64,000 nucleotides of DNA, taken from JAXLXE01 sp046328115. GTDB taxonomy: Bacteria; Chloroflexota; UBA6077; JACCZL01. Below are positions 27,024 through 36,358 of the stretch, one piece after another (position 1 is the first letter of the stretch; every line of letters begins with the position of its first letter). The stretch is from positions 1,240,001-1,304,000 of the forward strand of contig JAXLXE010000001.1 in the NCBI GenBank assembly GCA_046328115.1, read 5' to 3'. The notes under the pieces are model-generated. The model was not told the origin of the DNA. It saw only the letters and a list, made by a program, of their open reading frames with translations, and ran no database searches. A program made the position numbers and the translations under genes.

Positions 27024-27496
27024 GTCGCATCCTCCACACCCGCGTACCGCGGCGGCGCCTCCAGGGCGGCCCGCCGTGAGCTCCACGATCGGCCGGGTCC
27101 AGGTGAGCCAGGCCGATTGAAAGAACGGGACCAGGCGCAAATTCGGGACTGGTCAGGCCGCCCTAGAACAAACTCTCAACGAGGAGCCGCCGGCAGGCGC
27201 GGGCCGCCTGGTGCGGCCCAGGCGCGACGCGAATGGCATAGCTATTGGCAAAGCCACAGATGCGGAGCCGCACCGTGGAGCAGGGGCATCCGCTATTCCA
27301 ACCGCGAAGTAGGGAGTTGTGTCACCGGAATTAGTTGTGTCACCGGCCACTCGGATCGACCGTGCAACCGGCAGGTGCATTTTCGATAGCAATCAGTCTC
27401 ATTCGCCGAGACAATCCAGGCGGTCGTTCGTTCTTCTCACTCTGACGGCCCGACGCGTGGGCCCGGCTGACACGTCTGGCCCACATACCTGGTAGG
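27024..27496. other. Divergent intergenic region with repeat pair
   Basis: 473 bases between the first operon gene (minus) and the C39-like gene (plus). No gene-like reading frame is convincing. It contains the 14-bp repeat pair at 27315-27346 and presumably both promoters, but no clear -35/-10 pair was recognised. Confidence 0.5.
27315..27346 (-). repeat. Pair of 14-bp iteron-like repeats (CCGGTGACACAACT)
   Basis: The plus strand reads AGTTGTGTCACCGG at 27315-27328 and again at 27333-27346, separated by AATT. This is the reverse complement of the CCGGTGACrCAACT unit that forms the eight-copy array at 59808-59927, where 4-base spacers also occur. Confidence 0.75.
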
Positions 27497-28633
27497 ATGA
27501 CCGCAACGGTGACTCGTCTCACGCGCCGACTCCTCAACTTGATCGTTCTGGCGTTGCTGTGCACCGCTATCCCACCGCCGGGCGCGGCGGCCGAGGCGGC
27601 AATCTCGCCTTCGCCGACGCCATGGGGCAAGACCCTGCGTGACATCACTCTCTGGTCGCTGCCCGCGGACCCAGCCGCCCAGTGGGGCAAACTGCCCGCC
27701 AACTACGCCATCCGCACGCTGGACGTCTCCGAACGGCGCACCCGCATCTACTTCGGCGGAGACCGCGAAGGCCGCAAGCCGGGCGAGGCCTGGGTTGACA
27801 ACGCCGACCTGGCGGCCTCGCAGTGGCCCCGCTGGGCGCGCAGCCGCTGGCCCACCGTCATGCGAGCGGCGCCTGCGCTCGACCAGCCCGGCGCCACCCT
27901 TCCCAAGGGCACCTACGTCGAGATCATCGAGCCATCCACGGACCGTTGGGCCCACGCCATGTTCCTGGGCGACGGGCGGACCGACGAGCCCATCGAGGGC
28001 TGGGTGGACGCGGGCGACTTCTCGGCCCCGCTCGTCAACGCCGACACCCTCGTGGGTGCCTCGATGGACAGCGCCCTTCTGGAGACCGCCCGCCCGGAGA
28101 TCTGGCGGAAGGTCCCGTACCTGTCACAGCTAGACGGGACCCGCTACGCAGACGCAAACTGCGGGCCCACGGTGGTCACCATGGCGCTGCTCGCCTTTGG
28201 TGTGGACGCCAACCAGAAGCCCATCCGCGAGGAGGCCATGGCCCTCCAGCAGACGCCAGGCTGCGACGATTGCGGCGTGTTCATCCACCACCTGGCCGCC
28301 ATCATCGAGGGCAAGGGCGTCCCCGCCAGCGGCCTCCGCGACCCCAACGGCCAAATGCGCAAGTGGTCAATGGATGACGTCCGGCGCGAGCTTCTGGCGG
28401 GTCGGCTGGTCGTTCCGGAGGTCCGCTACCGACTGTTGCCCCGGCGAGCGGCCTCCCGCTACGGCGGCGACCATTACATCGTCCTTAGCGGCGTCCTGGG
28501 AGATCGCTTCATCTACAATGACCCCGCCGATTCGGACGGCTCCGGCTACGCCCGCTTGATCGCGGCCGACGTGCTCGATCGCGCCATGGCCAACAGCAAC
28601 GCCCCCTCCGCCGCCTTCGCCATCGGCCGTTAG
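27497..28633 (+). CDS. Secreted C39-like cysteine peptidase
   Basis: 378 residues with a signal peptide (about residues 10-32, ending in GAAAEA). Two SH3-like blocks (about residues 45-190, each closing with a VDNADL/VDAGDF type strand) precede a papain-like C39_2 domain. Its catalytic Cys is in ANCGPTVV (about residue 222), preceded by the Gln in VPYLSQLDG. The His is in GGDHYIVLSG (about 326) and an Asp follows in YNDPADSDG. It probably cleaves or binds peptides outside the cell. It lies 22 bases before an acyl-CoA dehydrogenase gene, with no obvious functional link. Confidence 0.8.
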   Translation: MTATVTRLTRRLLNLIVLALLCTAIPPPGAAAEAAISPSPTPWGKTLRDITLWSLPADPAAQWGKLPANYAIRTLDVSERRTRIYFGGDREGRKPGEAWVDNADLAASQWPRWARSRWPTVMRAAPALDQPGATLPKGTYVEIIEPSTDRWAHAMFLGDGRTDEPIEGWVDAGDFSAPLVNADTLVGASMDSALLETARPEIWRKVPYLSQLDGTRYADANCGPTVVTMALLAFGVDANQKPIREEAMALQQTPGCDDCGVFIHHLAAIIEGKGVPASGLRDPNGQMRKWSMDDVRRELLAGRLVVPEVRYRLLPRRAASRYGGDHYIVLSGVLGDRFIYNDPADSDGSGYARLIAADVLDRAMANSNAPSAAFAIGR

Positions 28634-28655
28634 CCTCCAGTCACGCGAGGGCCCC

Positions 28656-29798
28656 ATGCTGAACTACTTCGACGTTGAGCTCACGGAAGAGGAGCGCCTG
28701 GTCCAGCAGTCCACCCGCCAGTGGGTGGAGTCGGAGGTGCTGCCGCTCATACCCCGCGCCTTCGAGGAGGACCGCTTCCCCACCGAGCTCGTCCCCCGCA
28801 TGGCCGAGCTTCAGCTCTTCGGCGCCTGCCTGCCGAAATACGGCGCCGGCCTCCCGTACGGCTGCTATGGGATCCTCTGCCAGGAGCTAGAACGGGGCGA
28901 CAGCGGCCTGCGCAGCTTCGTCTCCGTCCAGAGCAGCCTGTGCATGTGGCCCATCTACACCTACGGCAGCGAGGAGCAGAGAGACCGCTACCTGCCGGAG
29001 ATGGTCAAGGGCAAGATCCTCGGCTGCTTCGGACTGACCGAGCCGGACCACGGCTCGAATCCTGCCGGCATGGAGACCCGCGCCGAGCGCGACGGCGATG
29101 GCTGGGTGCTCAACGGCACCAAGATGTGGATCACCAACGGCTCCATCGCCCACATCGCCATCATCTGGGCCCGCACCGCGGAGGGCATCCGCGGCTTCAT
29201 CGTGCCCACGGACACCCGTGGCTTCACCGCCCGCCGCGTCGAGCACAAGCTCTCGCTCCGCGCCTCGGTAACGTCCGAGCTCCACCTGGACGACGTGCGC
29301 GTGTCAGATTCCGCGCTTCTGCCGGGCGCCAACGGGCTCAGCGGCCCGCTCCGCTGCCTCAACGAGGCACGGTTCGGCATCGCCTACGGGACGGTCGGCG
29401 CCGCCATGGCCTGCTTCGAGAGCGCGCTCGAGTACTCCAAGATCCGACCCCAGTTTGGCCGACCCATCGGCGGCTTCCAGCTCACCCAGCTCAAGCTGGC
29501 GGACATGCTCACCGCGATCACCCAGGGCCAGCTCGTGGCCCACCAGTTAGGCAAGCTCAAGGACAGCGGCCGTCTGCGCCCCCAGCAGGTCTCCCTGGCC
29601 AAGCGTGCCAACGCCATGATGGCGCTGGAGGTCGCCCGCACCGCCCGCTCCATCCTGGGCGGCAACGGCATCAGCCTTGAGCACCCCATCATCCGCCACC
29701 TGGTGAACCTGGAAACGGTGATCACCTACGAGGGCACCCACGAGATCCATACCCTGGTGCTGGGGCAAGACCTGACCGGTATCCCGGCGTACACGTAG
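28656..29798 (+). CDS. Acyl-CoA dehydrogenase, glutaryl-CoA dehydrogenase-like
   Basis: 380 residues. FAD-dependent acyl-CoA dehydrogenase fold: helical N-terminus with SVQSSLCMWPIYTYGSEEQ, the flavin-binding strand GCFGLTEPDHGSNPAGMETR, then WITNGSIAHIAIIWART and the C-terminal FGRPIGGFQLTQLKLADM. The catalytic base is Glu in VITYEGTHEIHTLVLGQ (about residue 359). The SVQSSL and LTEPDHGSNPAG segments resemble glutaryl-CoA dehydrogenases, which also decarboxylate. Probably lysine, tryptophan or dicarboxylate breakdown in the cytosol. The next gene is convergent, 16 bases away. Confidence 0.88.
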   Translation: MLNYFDVELTEEERLVQQSTRQWVESEVLPLIPRAFEEDRFPTELVPRMAELQLFGACLPKYGAGLPYGCYGILCQELERGDSGLRSFVSVQSSLCMWPIYTYGSEEQRDRYLPEMVKGKILGCFGLTEPDHGSNPAGMETRAERDGDGWVLNGTKMWITNGSIAHIAIIWARTAEGIRGFIVPTDTRGFTARRVEHKLSLRASVTSELHLDDVRVSDSALLPGANGLSGPLRCLNEARFGIAYGTVGAAMACFESALEYSKIRPQFGRPIGGFQLTQLKLADMLTAITQGQLVAHQLGKLKDSGRLRPQQVSLAKRANAMMALEVARTARSILGGNGISLEHPIIRHLVNLETVITYEGTHEIHTLVLGQDLTGIPAYT

Positions 29799-29814
29799 GG
29801 CCCTCGCGTCTGCG

Positions 29815-32800
29815 TCATGGCGCCACACCAAAGGCATCGGAGAACTCGGAGGTGTTGCCGCTGGCCGTGGTGAGCGTCGCCACGATGATGTCGCCGGACA
29901 CCACGCCCGAGATCGCGATGACCGTGGGCACGCCGCCGATGATGCCGGTCCCGGTGCCGATCAGCGTCTGCCCCTCGTTCAAATCAACATCAGCCTTGAA
30001 GACCTCCACGGTACACGTAGCTGAGGGGCAGTCCGCGCTCGATACGTTCACGGTGGCCTGACCAGCGCCCGCGCTCGCGGCGATCACCAGCGGGATCAGC
30101 ACGCCGCCGTTGGCCGGTGGGATCGCGCCCGAATCGCGTGCTATCCCGAGCCCGGAATTCTGGAACATACTGTTCTTGCGGATGGTGTTCGCCTGCGCCG
30201 CCGACGTGTTCACCTGAACGCCATCGATCCCATTCAGCGCGATCACGTTGCCCGCCGCGGTCCCGATCTGACTCCCGCCCGCCATGATCTCGACGCCGCT
30301 ACTGGCGTTCGGGATGCTGGTTGTGCCATCCACTCCGGTGCCAATACGGTTGCCGTGCACCAGCGTGCTGGCCTCCAGCAGGATCCCGTTCCCGGCGTTC
30401 CCCGAGATCACGTTGCACGTCCCCGTGCACGCACCTGGGAAGGACGGATCGGTGATTCCGCCGATGGTGTTGCTGGCCACACCGGTGTGAACGTGCACGC
30501 CGTGACCCGTATTGCCGTTAGCTGCCATGCCGGCGGCGTTGGTGCCAATGCGGTTGGCGGAAATCGTGTTCCCACCGGTGACCGCGCCGCTGTTGTCCAC
30601 GTCCACGCCGGAGCCGGTGTTCGCGGAGATCACGTTCCCGGCGGCAGCCGTGGTTCCGCCGATGGTGTTCCCGGTCGCGCCGAAATACAGGGCCACGCCG
30701 TGGCTCGTGTTGCCGATGGTCCCGCTGTTCACCTGGTTCGTGCCGATGTAGTTGCCCGCCACTGTATTGCCCGAGCCGCCCGAGATGGCCACCCCATTCC
30801 CACCGTTGCCCGAGAGGATGTTCGCCGCCGACGGTGTCGATCCCCCTATGCTGCTCCCGATTCCGAACACGATGATCCCATCACCGGTGTTCGGGATCTT
30901 CGTGGTTCCCGCCGATCCCGTCCCGAACTTGTTGCCCTGGACCACGGTGGCCTCGTTGATGAAGACGCCGGCCCCCACGTTGCCAGACACCACGTTGCCC
31001 GCCCCCGCCGCCACGCCACCCAGGGTGATGCCGGAGACCCCGGTCCCCACGTCTATCCCGCCAAAGCAGCAGGACGGAACGCCATTCCCCACGCCAACGG
31101 TCCCAGCGGCGGAGACGCCCACGTGGTTGCCCTGGATCACGTGCCCGCTCACGCCGGCGCCGAACATCGAGATCCCAAATGCCACGTTGCCGGACAGCAC
31201 GTTGCACGCCCCCGTGCAAGCGCCGCCCGGGGTGACGCCGGTCGTCCCACCAATAACCGCGGACGCCGCGCCATCCTCCAGACGCACGCCATGCCGCTGA
31301 TTGGCCAGCGCCGCCGCGCCCGCGGCGTTGGTGCCCACATAGTTCCCCAGCACGTTCGTGCCCGTGGCGGAGGCGCGCATGATGATCCCGTCCCGCCCAT
31401 TACCGGAGATGAGATTCCGCGCGGCGACCGTGGTGCCGCCGATCGTCAATCCGGAGGCGCCCACCACGTCCACCCCATCCGTGCCGTTGGGTAGCGCGGC
31501 CGTTCCGTCAGCGCGGACTCCGATGAAGTTGCCCTGCACCACGTTGCCCACGCCAGCCCCGATGGACACGCCAACGCCGGTGTTTCCAGAGATCAGGTTA
31601 CACGCGCCGGAGCACGGCCCGCCCGGCACCGTCCCCGTGGTCCCACCGATCGTGTTGCTCGGCGCACCGACGGTTGCGACCCCCACGCCGTTCGCCAGCG
31701 CCGTGACTCCCGTACCGGCCGTTCCAATGTAGTTCCCCTGGACCGCGTTACCCGTCGCGCCGCCGCCCTGCAGCAGCACACCCTGAGTCGTGTTTCCGGA
31801 GATCAGGTTCCGCGCGGCCGCGCTCGTCCCACCGATGACGTTCCCCGCTCCCATGACACGCACGCCCACCGCGTTGGCGTCCGCGGCCGAACCAGCCGCG
31901 TTCGTTCCCACCAGGCTCCCCAGCAGGCTGTTCGCATCGCCCCCAAAGTGAACGCCCGCCGTGGTGTTCGCGCCCAGGATCACCCGGGTGGCGCTACCAC
32001 CCGTGCCGCCGACGGTGTTGCCGGAGCCGCTGGCCACGTTGATGCCGATGGCACACTGGCGGACCGTGATGCCACGGACGGTGTTGCCGTTCGATGTGAT
32101 CGTCAGGCAGTCGAACGCGCCGCCCAGGAGCGTGACCGCGCCCTGGCCGTCAACCACGTCAGTGCCGGTGGACAGCGGCGGCAGCACGCCTGTCAGCGTG
32201 ACCGAGGTGACGCTGGGGGCGAACGTGATGACGTCCGCAAACGCTGCCCCACCCCCGCCGCCGGACACCTGACCGCGCTCGCCGGCCGTCAAGCTGCCGT
32301 AGGCCAGCCCGCCCGTCGCCACGAGGATCGCCTCGCGGAGCGTCAGCACCGTGTCACGGACGTTGCTGTCCGCCGCGCTGTTCACGACGAGCGTCCCAGC
32401 GCCGCTGAGGTCGTCCTCTACGATCGTCAGCACCGCCGCGTTCGGCGCGCCCAGCGTCGCTCCGCCGCCCGGCCCAGAGAGCGCCAGGCTCACGGTCAGG
32501 TTCCCCTGGACGATGAGGTCGTCGACGATCGAGACGGCAAACGTCTGCGAGGTAACGCCGGGCCCAAACGTGAGCGATCCGGACGTGGGCGCGTAGTCCG
32601 CCGGACTGCTCGCCGTGCCATTGCTGGCGGCATAGTTCACGCTGACCGTTCCCGAAGTGTCCCCGGTCCGAGTCACGGTGATCGTCGCGCTCCCGCCGTT
32701 TTCCGGCGCCGTGAACGTTCCCGCGCTGAACTGCACGGACGACGGGCCCGGCACGTCGTCGTCCACGATCGTCACCGTCGTCACGCTCGGCGAGCCGATG

Positions 32801-34932
32801 ATCCCGCCACCCGTCGGCGCCGACAGCGTCAGCGTGAAATTCTCCAGCCCTTCAACCGACGGGTCGTTGACGATCGGCACGTTGACCGTCTGGCTCGTGT
32901 CGCCGGCCGCGAATGACACGGGTACCGACACGGCGGTGAAGTCCGACGGCGACACGGCGCTCCCGCTGGTGGAGGTCACCGTCGCACCAACCCCGCCCGC
33001 CAGGCCGCCCGTACGCGTCACGGTGACCACGAGCGCGCCGGCCGCCTCGGGAACCGAGTACGTCGCGGCGGAGAACTGCACGGCACCGCCGACGTCGTCA
33101 TCTGCGATGGTCACGGTGGCAGTGGCTGGTGCCCCAAGCACGGCTCCGCCGGTCGGCGCCGACAGCACCACGCTGAACGACTCGGCCCCCTCTGCCAACG
33201 AGTCGTTGACGATCGGGATGCTCACCACCTTGGACGTCTCGCCCGCACCAAACGTCACGCTGGTGGCGGTGGCGGCGAAGTCCGCCGGATTGGTGGAGAT
33301 GGCTGTTCCGCTCACCGTGGACAGATTCACGGCCACGCCACCGGCGGTCCCGCCGGTGCGCGTCACCGTGACGGCAACAGTGCCGCCAGACTCAGCAACC
33401 GAGTAGGCCGTGGATGAGAACTGCACGGCGCCCGCCACATCGTCATCCATGATCGTCAGGACGGCCGTGACTGGGGCTGGCAGGGACGGGCCAGACAGCG
33501 TCAGGTTGATCGTCTCAGCGCCCTCCACCAGCGTATCGGACACGATCGGGATGGTGAACGTGCGCGTGGTCTCGTTGGGCGCGAACGTGATCGTGCCGCT
33601 GACCGGCGTGTAGTCGCCCGGTGCGGTGGCGGAGCCGTCGCTCGTGCTGTACGTGACCGAGACGCTGCCGACGCCCTGCGCCGACACCCCTCCGGGTGCG
33701 GCTGCCCGAGAGACTGATGCGCCAGCAGGCGGTAGACTCCGCGTGAGCGTAACGGTCGCCGCACCGGCGGACTCGCTGACCGTGAACGTCGGGCTCCCAA
33801 ACGCGATTGATCCCGCCACATCGTCGTTCACGATCGTGACCGTCGCCGCCGCGGCATTGATGAACGCGTTTTGTGCGCCCGTCAGCCGCACCTGGAACGT
33901 CTCGTCAGGCTCGATGGTCAGATCGCCGAGCACGCTCACGGACACCGGCTGCGAGCGCGGCAGCGCCCCCGGCGGGAAGGTGAGCGAGCCGCTGGTAGGC
34001 AGGTAGTCCGCCCCTGCGATAGCGGCCCCGTCGGCCGTCGTGTACGCCACGGTCACCGGCTGGCTCGTCGGCTCCTGGCCGGAAAGCGTGACGGTCACCG
34101 TCGCGACAACCGTCCCCGCGTCGCCCTCCACCACCGACGCGCCGGACACGCTCAGGCTCGGCCCCGCGAGGGCGGAGACCTTGTCGTCGTCTGATCCCGG
34201 GTCCTTGGGCTGCTGCGACCGGGTGCGGGACCCGGTGTTGTCACCCTGGATCGAGAGGCCATCGCCGTGGACGGCGCCATTCTCCTCCACCAGGGTGTTC
34301 CACGGGTCGCGATTGTTCAGATCACTGTCCCGGATCTCCCCACGATTGGTGCGTACGCGGACGAACCCACGACTACCTCGTCCGAGCGTCATCGGGGAGC
34401 TCTCGTCAGGGAAATAGATCGGGCCGCCCTCCACCAGGATCACCGTGACGTTACCTTCGGCATCCACGCCGTGGAAGAAGCTGGTGCCCCGCACCACCGC
34501 CACGGTGCCGCCCGACTCGACGCGGTAGCTCGAGGACGGGTCGGCCAGCGAGGCCACCCGATTCACCGTGTTGCCGAGCACGTTTTCGATGGTGATGTCG
34601 ACGCGCCGTCCGCCCAGGCCGCTCGCCTGCTTGATTGCGATGGTCGTGTCCGACTCGAGCTCTAGCTCAGAACCATCGAAGAACGTGATCAACGCCGCGG
34701 CCCGCGCAAGCGTGGCCACGCGATCGCCCGCTCCAAGGGAGAGCCCCGTGGCGGCCGGGCTGGCGACGGCACCGTTGGCGTGGGAGACCGCCACCGCCCC
34801 GCGGAGGACGGTGAGCGTGGCGCCACCAGTCACCTGCCCAGAGACGGTGCGAGGGGGGATCGCCACGGGCGCCAGAACAAGTGAGATCGCGACGAGGATG
34901 CGAACAGCGGCAGCGAGCATGATTCCGGCCAA
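29815..34932 (-). CDS. Giant secreted protein: FecR domain, five Calx-beta repeats, CSLREA-like region, parallel beta-helix
   Basis: 1705 residues. A signal peptide (about residues 7-33) is followed by a FecR-type domain (about 35-170; AGDRVATLARAAALITFFDG, then SSYRVESGGTVAVVRGTSF). Five Calx-beta units of about 100-125 residues come next, each ending in a VTIVNDD/VTIADDD acidic Ca2+-site motif. LVVNSAADSNVRDTVLTLRE, resembling the CSLREA domain, opens a right-handed beta-helix of about 650 residues with repeating NxIGG...NxISGN...GN.IGT units. The C-terminus (SGNTSEFSDAFGVAP) has no anchor. No catalytic motif is seen; probably a calcium-dependent adhesin or matrix protein. No frameshifts in 5.1 kb, unlike the gene at 7-12.8 kb. 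Confidence 0.8.
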   Translation of the reverse strand: MAGIMLAAAVRILVAISLVLAPVAIPPRTVSGQVTGGATLTVLRGAVAVSHANGAVASPAATGLSLGAGDRVATLARAAALITFFDGSELELESDTTIAIKQASGLGGRRVDITIENVLGNTVNRVASLADPSSSYRVESGGTVAVVRGTSFFHGVDAEGNVTVILVEGGPIYFPDESSPMTLGRGSRGFVRVRTNRGEIRDSDLNNRDPWNTLVEENGAVHGDGLSIQGDNTGSRTRSQQPKDPGSDDDKVSALAGPSLSVSGASVVEGDAGTVVATVTVTLSGQEPTSQPVTVAYTTADGAAIAGADYLPTSGSLTFPPGALPRSQPVSVSVLGDLTIEPDETFQVRLTGAQNAFINAAAATVTIVNDDVAGSIAFGSPTFTVSESAGAATVTLTRSLPPAGASVSRAAAPGGVSAQGVGSVSVTYSTSDGSATAPGDYTPVSGTITFAPNETTRTFTIPIVSDTLVEGAETINLTLSGPSLPAPVTAVLTIMDDDVAGAVQFSSTAYSVAESGGTVAVTVTRTGGTAGGVAVNLSTVSGTAISTNPADFAATATSVTFGAGETSKVVSIPIVNDSLAEGAESFSVVLSAPTGGAVLGAPATATVTIADDDVGGAVQFSAATYSVPEAAGALVVTVTRTGGLAGGVGATVTSTSGSAVSPSDFTAVSVPVSFAAGDTSQTVNVPIVNDPSVEGLENFTLTLSAPTGGGIIGSPSVTTVTIVDDDVPGPSSVQFSAGTFTAPENGGSATITVTRTGDTSGTVSVNYAASNGTASSPADYAPTSGSLTFGPGVTSQTFAVSIVDDLIVQGNLTVSLALSGPGGGATLGAPNAAVLTIVEDDLSGAGTLVVNSAADSNVRDTVLTLREAILVATGGLAYGSLTAGERGQVSGGGGGAAFADVITFAPSVTSVTLTGVLPPLSTGTDVVDGQGAVTLLGGAFDCLTITSNGNTVRGITVRQCAIGINVASGSGNTVGGTGGSATRVILGANTTAGVHFGGDANSLLGSLVGTNAAGSAADANAVGVRVMGAGNVIGGTSAAARNLISGNTTQGVLLQGGGATGNAVQGNYIGTAGTGVTALANGVGVATVGAPSNTIGGTTGTVPGGPCSGACNLISGNTGVGVSIGAGVGNVVQGNFIGVRADGTAALPNGTDGVDVVGASGLTIGGTTVAARNLISGNGRDGIIMRASATGTNVLGNYVGTNAAGAAALANQRHGVRLEDGAASAVIGGTTGVTPGGACTGACNVLSGNVAFGISMFGAGVSGHVIQGNHVGVSAAGTVGVGNGVPSCCFGGIDVGTGVSGITLGGVAAGAGNVVSGNVGAGVFINEATVVQGNKFGTGSAGTTKIPNTGDGIIVFGIGSSIGGSTPSAANILSGNGGNGVAISGGSGNTVAGNYIGTNQVNSGTIGNTSHGVALYFGATGNTIGGTTAAAGNVISANTGSGVDVDNSGAVTGGNTISANRIGTNAAGMAANGNTGHGVHVHTGVASNTIGGITDPSFPGACTGTCNVISGNAGNGILLEASTLVHGNRIGTGVDGTTSIPNASSGVEIMAGGSQIGTAAGNVIALNGIDGVQVNTSAAQANTIRKNSMFQNSGLGIARDSGAIPPANGGVLIPLVIAASAGAGQATVNVSSADCPSATCTVEVFKADVDLNEGQTLIGTGTGIIGGVPTVIAISGVVSGDIIVATLTTASGNTSEFSDAFGVAP

Positions 34933-34984
34933 AGGGTCCGCGCGCCCGTCCTGCGTCGGCGGCGAGGTCGCGACAGTCTAACGC

Positions 34985-35018
34985 AGAACCGCCGCCCCGG
35001 GCGGAGCGGCGGTCCTTC
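34985..35018 (-). terminator. Hairpin after the ParB-ASCH gene
   Basis: ACCGCCGC (34988-34995) and GCGGCGGT (35006-35013) form a perfect 8-bp stem with a 10-base loop, extendable with AGAA/TTCT flanks. It lies between the 3' end of the ParB-ASCH gene and the start of the FecR protein gene. No long T-run follows, so termination strength is uncertain. A second small palindrome, TTCTGTCGAACAGAA (35016-35030), lies next to it. Confidence 0.4.
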
Positions 35019-35037
35019 TGTCGAACAGAATCAGCCG

Positions 35038-36024
35038 TTAGAGGACGCGATCCAGCTTGAAGCGGATGATCGTGACGAGCTCGTCTGGATTCCAGCCCCC
35101 GTAGCTCCGCTCCCAGAGCTCGCGGAACTCCTCCAACGTGTAGCCGCCCTCCTCGTGTGCGTCCGCCTCGTTGAAGTCACCCAGCCGCTTCCGCTCCACG
35201 TCCGTCACCTGAAGGTCGGCGAACTGGATCACGTCCGCGCGCACCACCGTGCCGGGCTCGATCCGCGGATCGGCGCGGCGCCGAGTGGTTCGAGTCTTGG
35301 ATCCGTCCACCACGCTCTGGTAGTGCCGATGCGTGAAGGCCAGCGACGCGCGCGGCTGGCTCGCCGCCTCCTGGGCGATGGACGAGACCGGCGCGGGCAC
35401 GTCTGTGGCCGCCCGACGGATGATCTCCTTGGCAACGTCCCGCGGCACGCGCTCCTGCGCGAGCTGGGTGGCTACCTCCACCTGGCGGTCCGGATCCTTG
35501 ATCTTCTCGGCGATGTCCAGAGCCGTGCGGTAGTCGATCTTGCCCTGCGGCACCCGCTTCTGCTCCCGCGGCGCGATCTTCTCCTGGACCTCCTCTGGCA
35601 GATGCAGAGTCCGCACCCAGGCTCGCACTGTATCGGTCTCCACGCCGATGCGCTTGGCGATGACGTCCCAGCCAACGTACCGATCGGGGTAGCGCGCCTT
35701 CAGCTCCTGGCAGAGCTTGGCCTTCTCTACCGCCGAGAGATCCTCGCGCTGGACGTTCTCTACGAGGTTGATCTCCATCACCTCGTCATCCGAGTACTCC
35801 CGAACGATGACGGGCACGTGATCCAGGCCCGCCTGCTGGGCAGCCCGGTAACGCCGCTCGCCCACCACGACTTCATAGTGGCCGTTGGTCGGACGGACAA
35901 TGATCGGCTCGAGAATCCCGTACTGCTTGATGCTGGCCGCCAGCTCGTCCAGCCCTGACTTCGAGAAGCGCAGGCGGGGGTTCAGCTTGTTGGGCTGAAT
36001 CTGCTTTAGATCGACGTCTGGCAC
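35038..36024 (-). CDS. ParB/Spo0J-like protein with C-terminal ASCH domain
   Basis: 328 residues from GTG 36024 (AAGGAG 7 bases upstream). The N-terminal ParB nuclease-like/CTP-binding fold has ELAASIKQYGILEPIIVRP and GERRYRAAQQAG. A helix-turn-helix follows (KRIGVETDTVRAWVRTLHLP, about residues 125-145). The last 95 residues resemble an ASCH (PUA-like) domain: LAFTHRHYQSVVDGSKTRT, then RIEPGTVVRADVI and EEFRELWERSYGGW. ParB parts bind DNA and CTP; ASCH domains are linked to RNA binding. No parA is adjacent and the usual ParB dimerisation tail is replaced by ASCH, so this is more likely a regulator than a chromosome-partition protein. Confidence 0.72.
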   Translation of the reverse strand: MPDVDLKQIQPNKLNPRLRFSKSGLDELAASIKQYGILEPIIVRPTNGHYEVVVGERRYRAAQQAGLDHVPVIVREYSDDEVMEINLVENVQREDLSAVEKAKLCQELKARYPDRYVGWDVIAKRIGVETDTVRAWVRTLHLPEEVQEKIAPREQKRVPQGKIDYRTALDIAEKIKDPDRQVEVATQLAQERVPRDVAKEIIRRAATDVPAPVSSIAQEAASQPRASLAFTHRHYQSVVDGSKTRTTRRRADPRIEPGTVVRADVIQFADLQVTDVERKRLGDFNEADAHEEGGYTLEEFRELWERSYGGWNPDELVTIIRFKLDRVL

Positions 36025-36358
36025 GTCCGAGCTCCTTCCGGGGGATTCCTGGCGGCCGCGAGACTCGTCGCGAGCACCGCCCGGGACCCAACATAACACA
36101 GGTGTCTTGTGAGACCGCTATTGATAGCAGCCCCACACACCGGAGAGCACGCGCAATCGCAAGATTGGGAAGAGAATCTCCCTATTCTGTCAACTTCACT
36201 CCCCGAATCCGGCCATAACGAGCAGTCGGGCGGTGACCGAATTCGGCGTACCTCATACGCGGTACGGACAAATCACATCCGGTGGGTATGTTGCGGATGC
36301 ACGTGCTTATATAGACTCAATGCAACAGCAGCTAATCTGAGCGTCGGGGGACACGAGA
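36025..36358. other. AT-richer divergent promoter region
   Basis: 334 bases between the ParB-ASCH gene (minus) and the sigma-factor gene (plus), visibly less GC-rich than its surroundings. It contains a GTAC...GTAC inverted repeat in gtacctcatacgcggtac (36249-36266) and a TATATAGA -10-like stretch at 36308-36315. A minimal upstream frame follows at 36319 (ATG CAA CAG CAG CTA ATC TGA). No longer gene is supported. Confidence 0.5.

Noticed and set aside
29045..29065. tRNA T-arm-like sequence (GGCTCGAATCC)
   Set aside because: It is inside the acyl-CoA dehydrogenase reading frame and has no acceptor stem or other arms around it.
35016..35030. LexA-like palindrome TTCTGTCGAACAGAA
   Set aside because: Perfect palindrome, but it lies beyond the 3' end of the ParB-ASCH gene and more than 80 bases before the FecR gene on the wrong side (downstream on the minus strand), so an operator role is not supported.
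36319..36339. Six-codon upstream frame MQQQLI before the sigma factor
   Set aside because: Too short to judge; it has no ribosome site, and the ATG follows a -10-like TATATAGA by chance as likely as by design.
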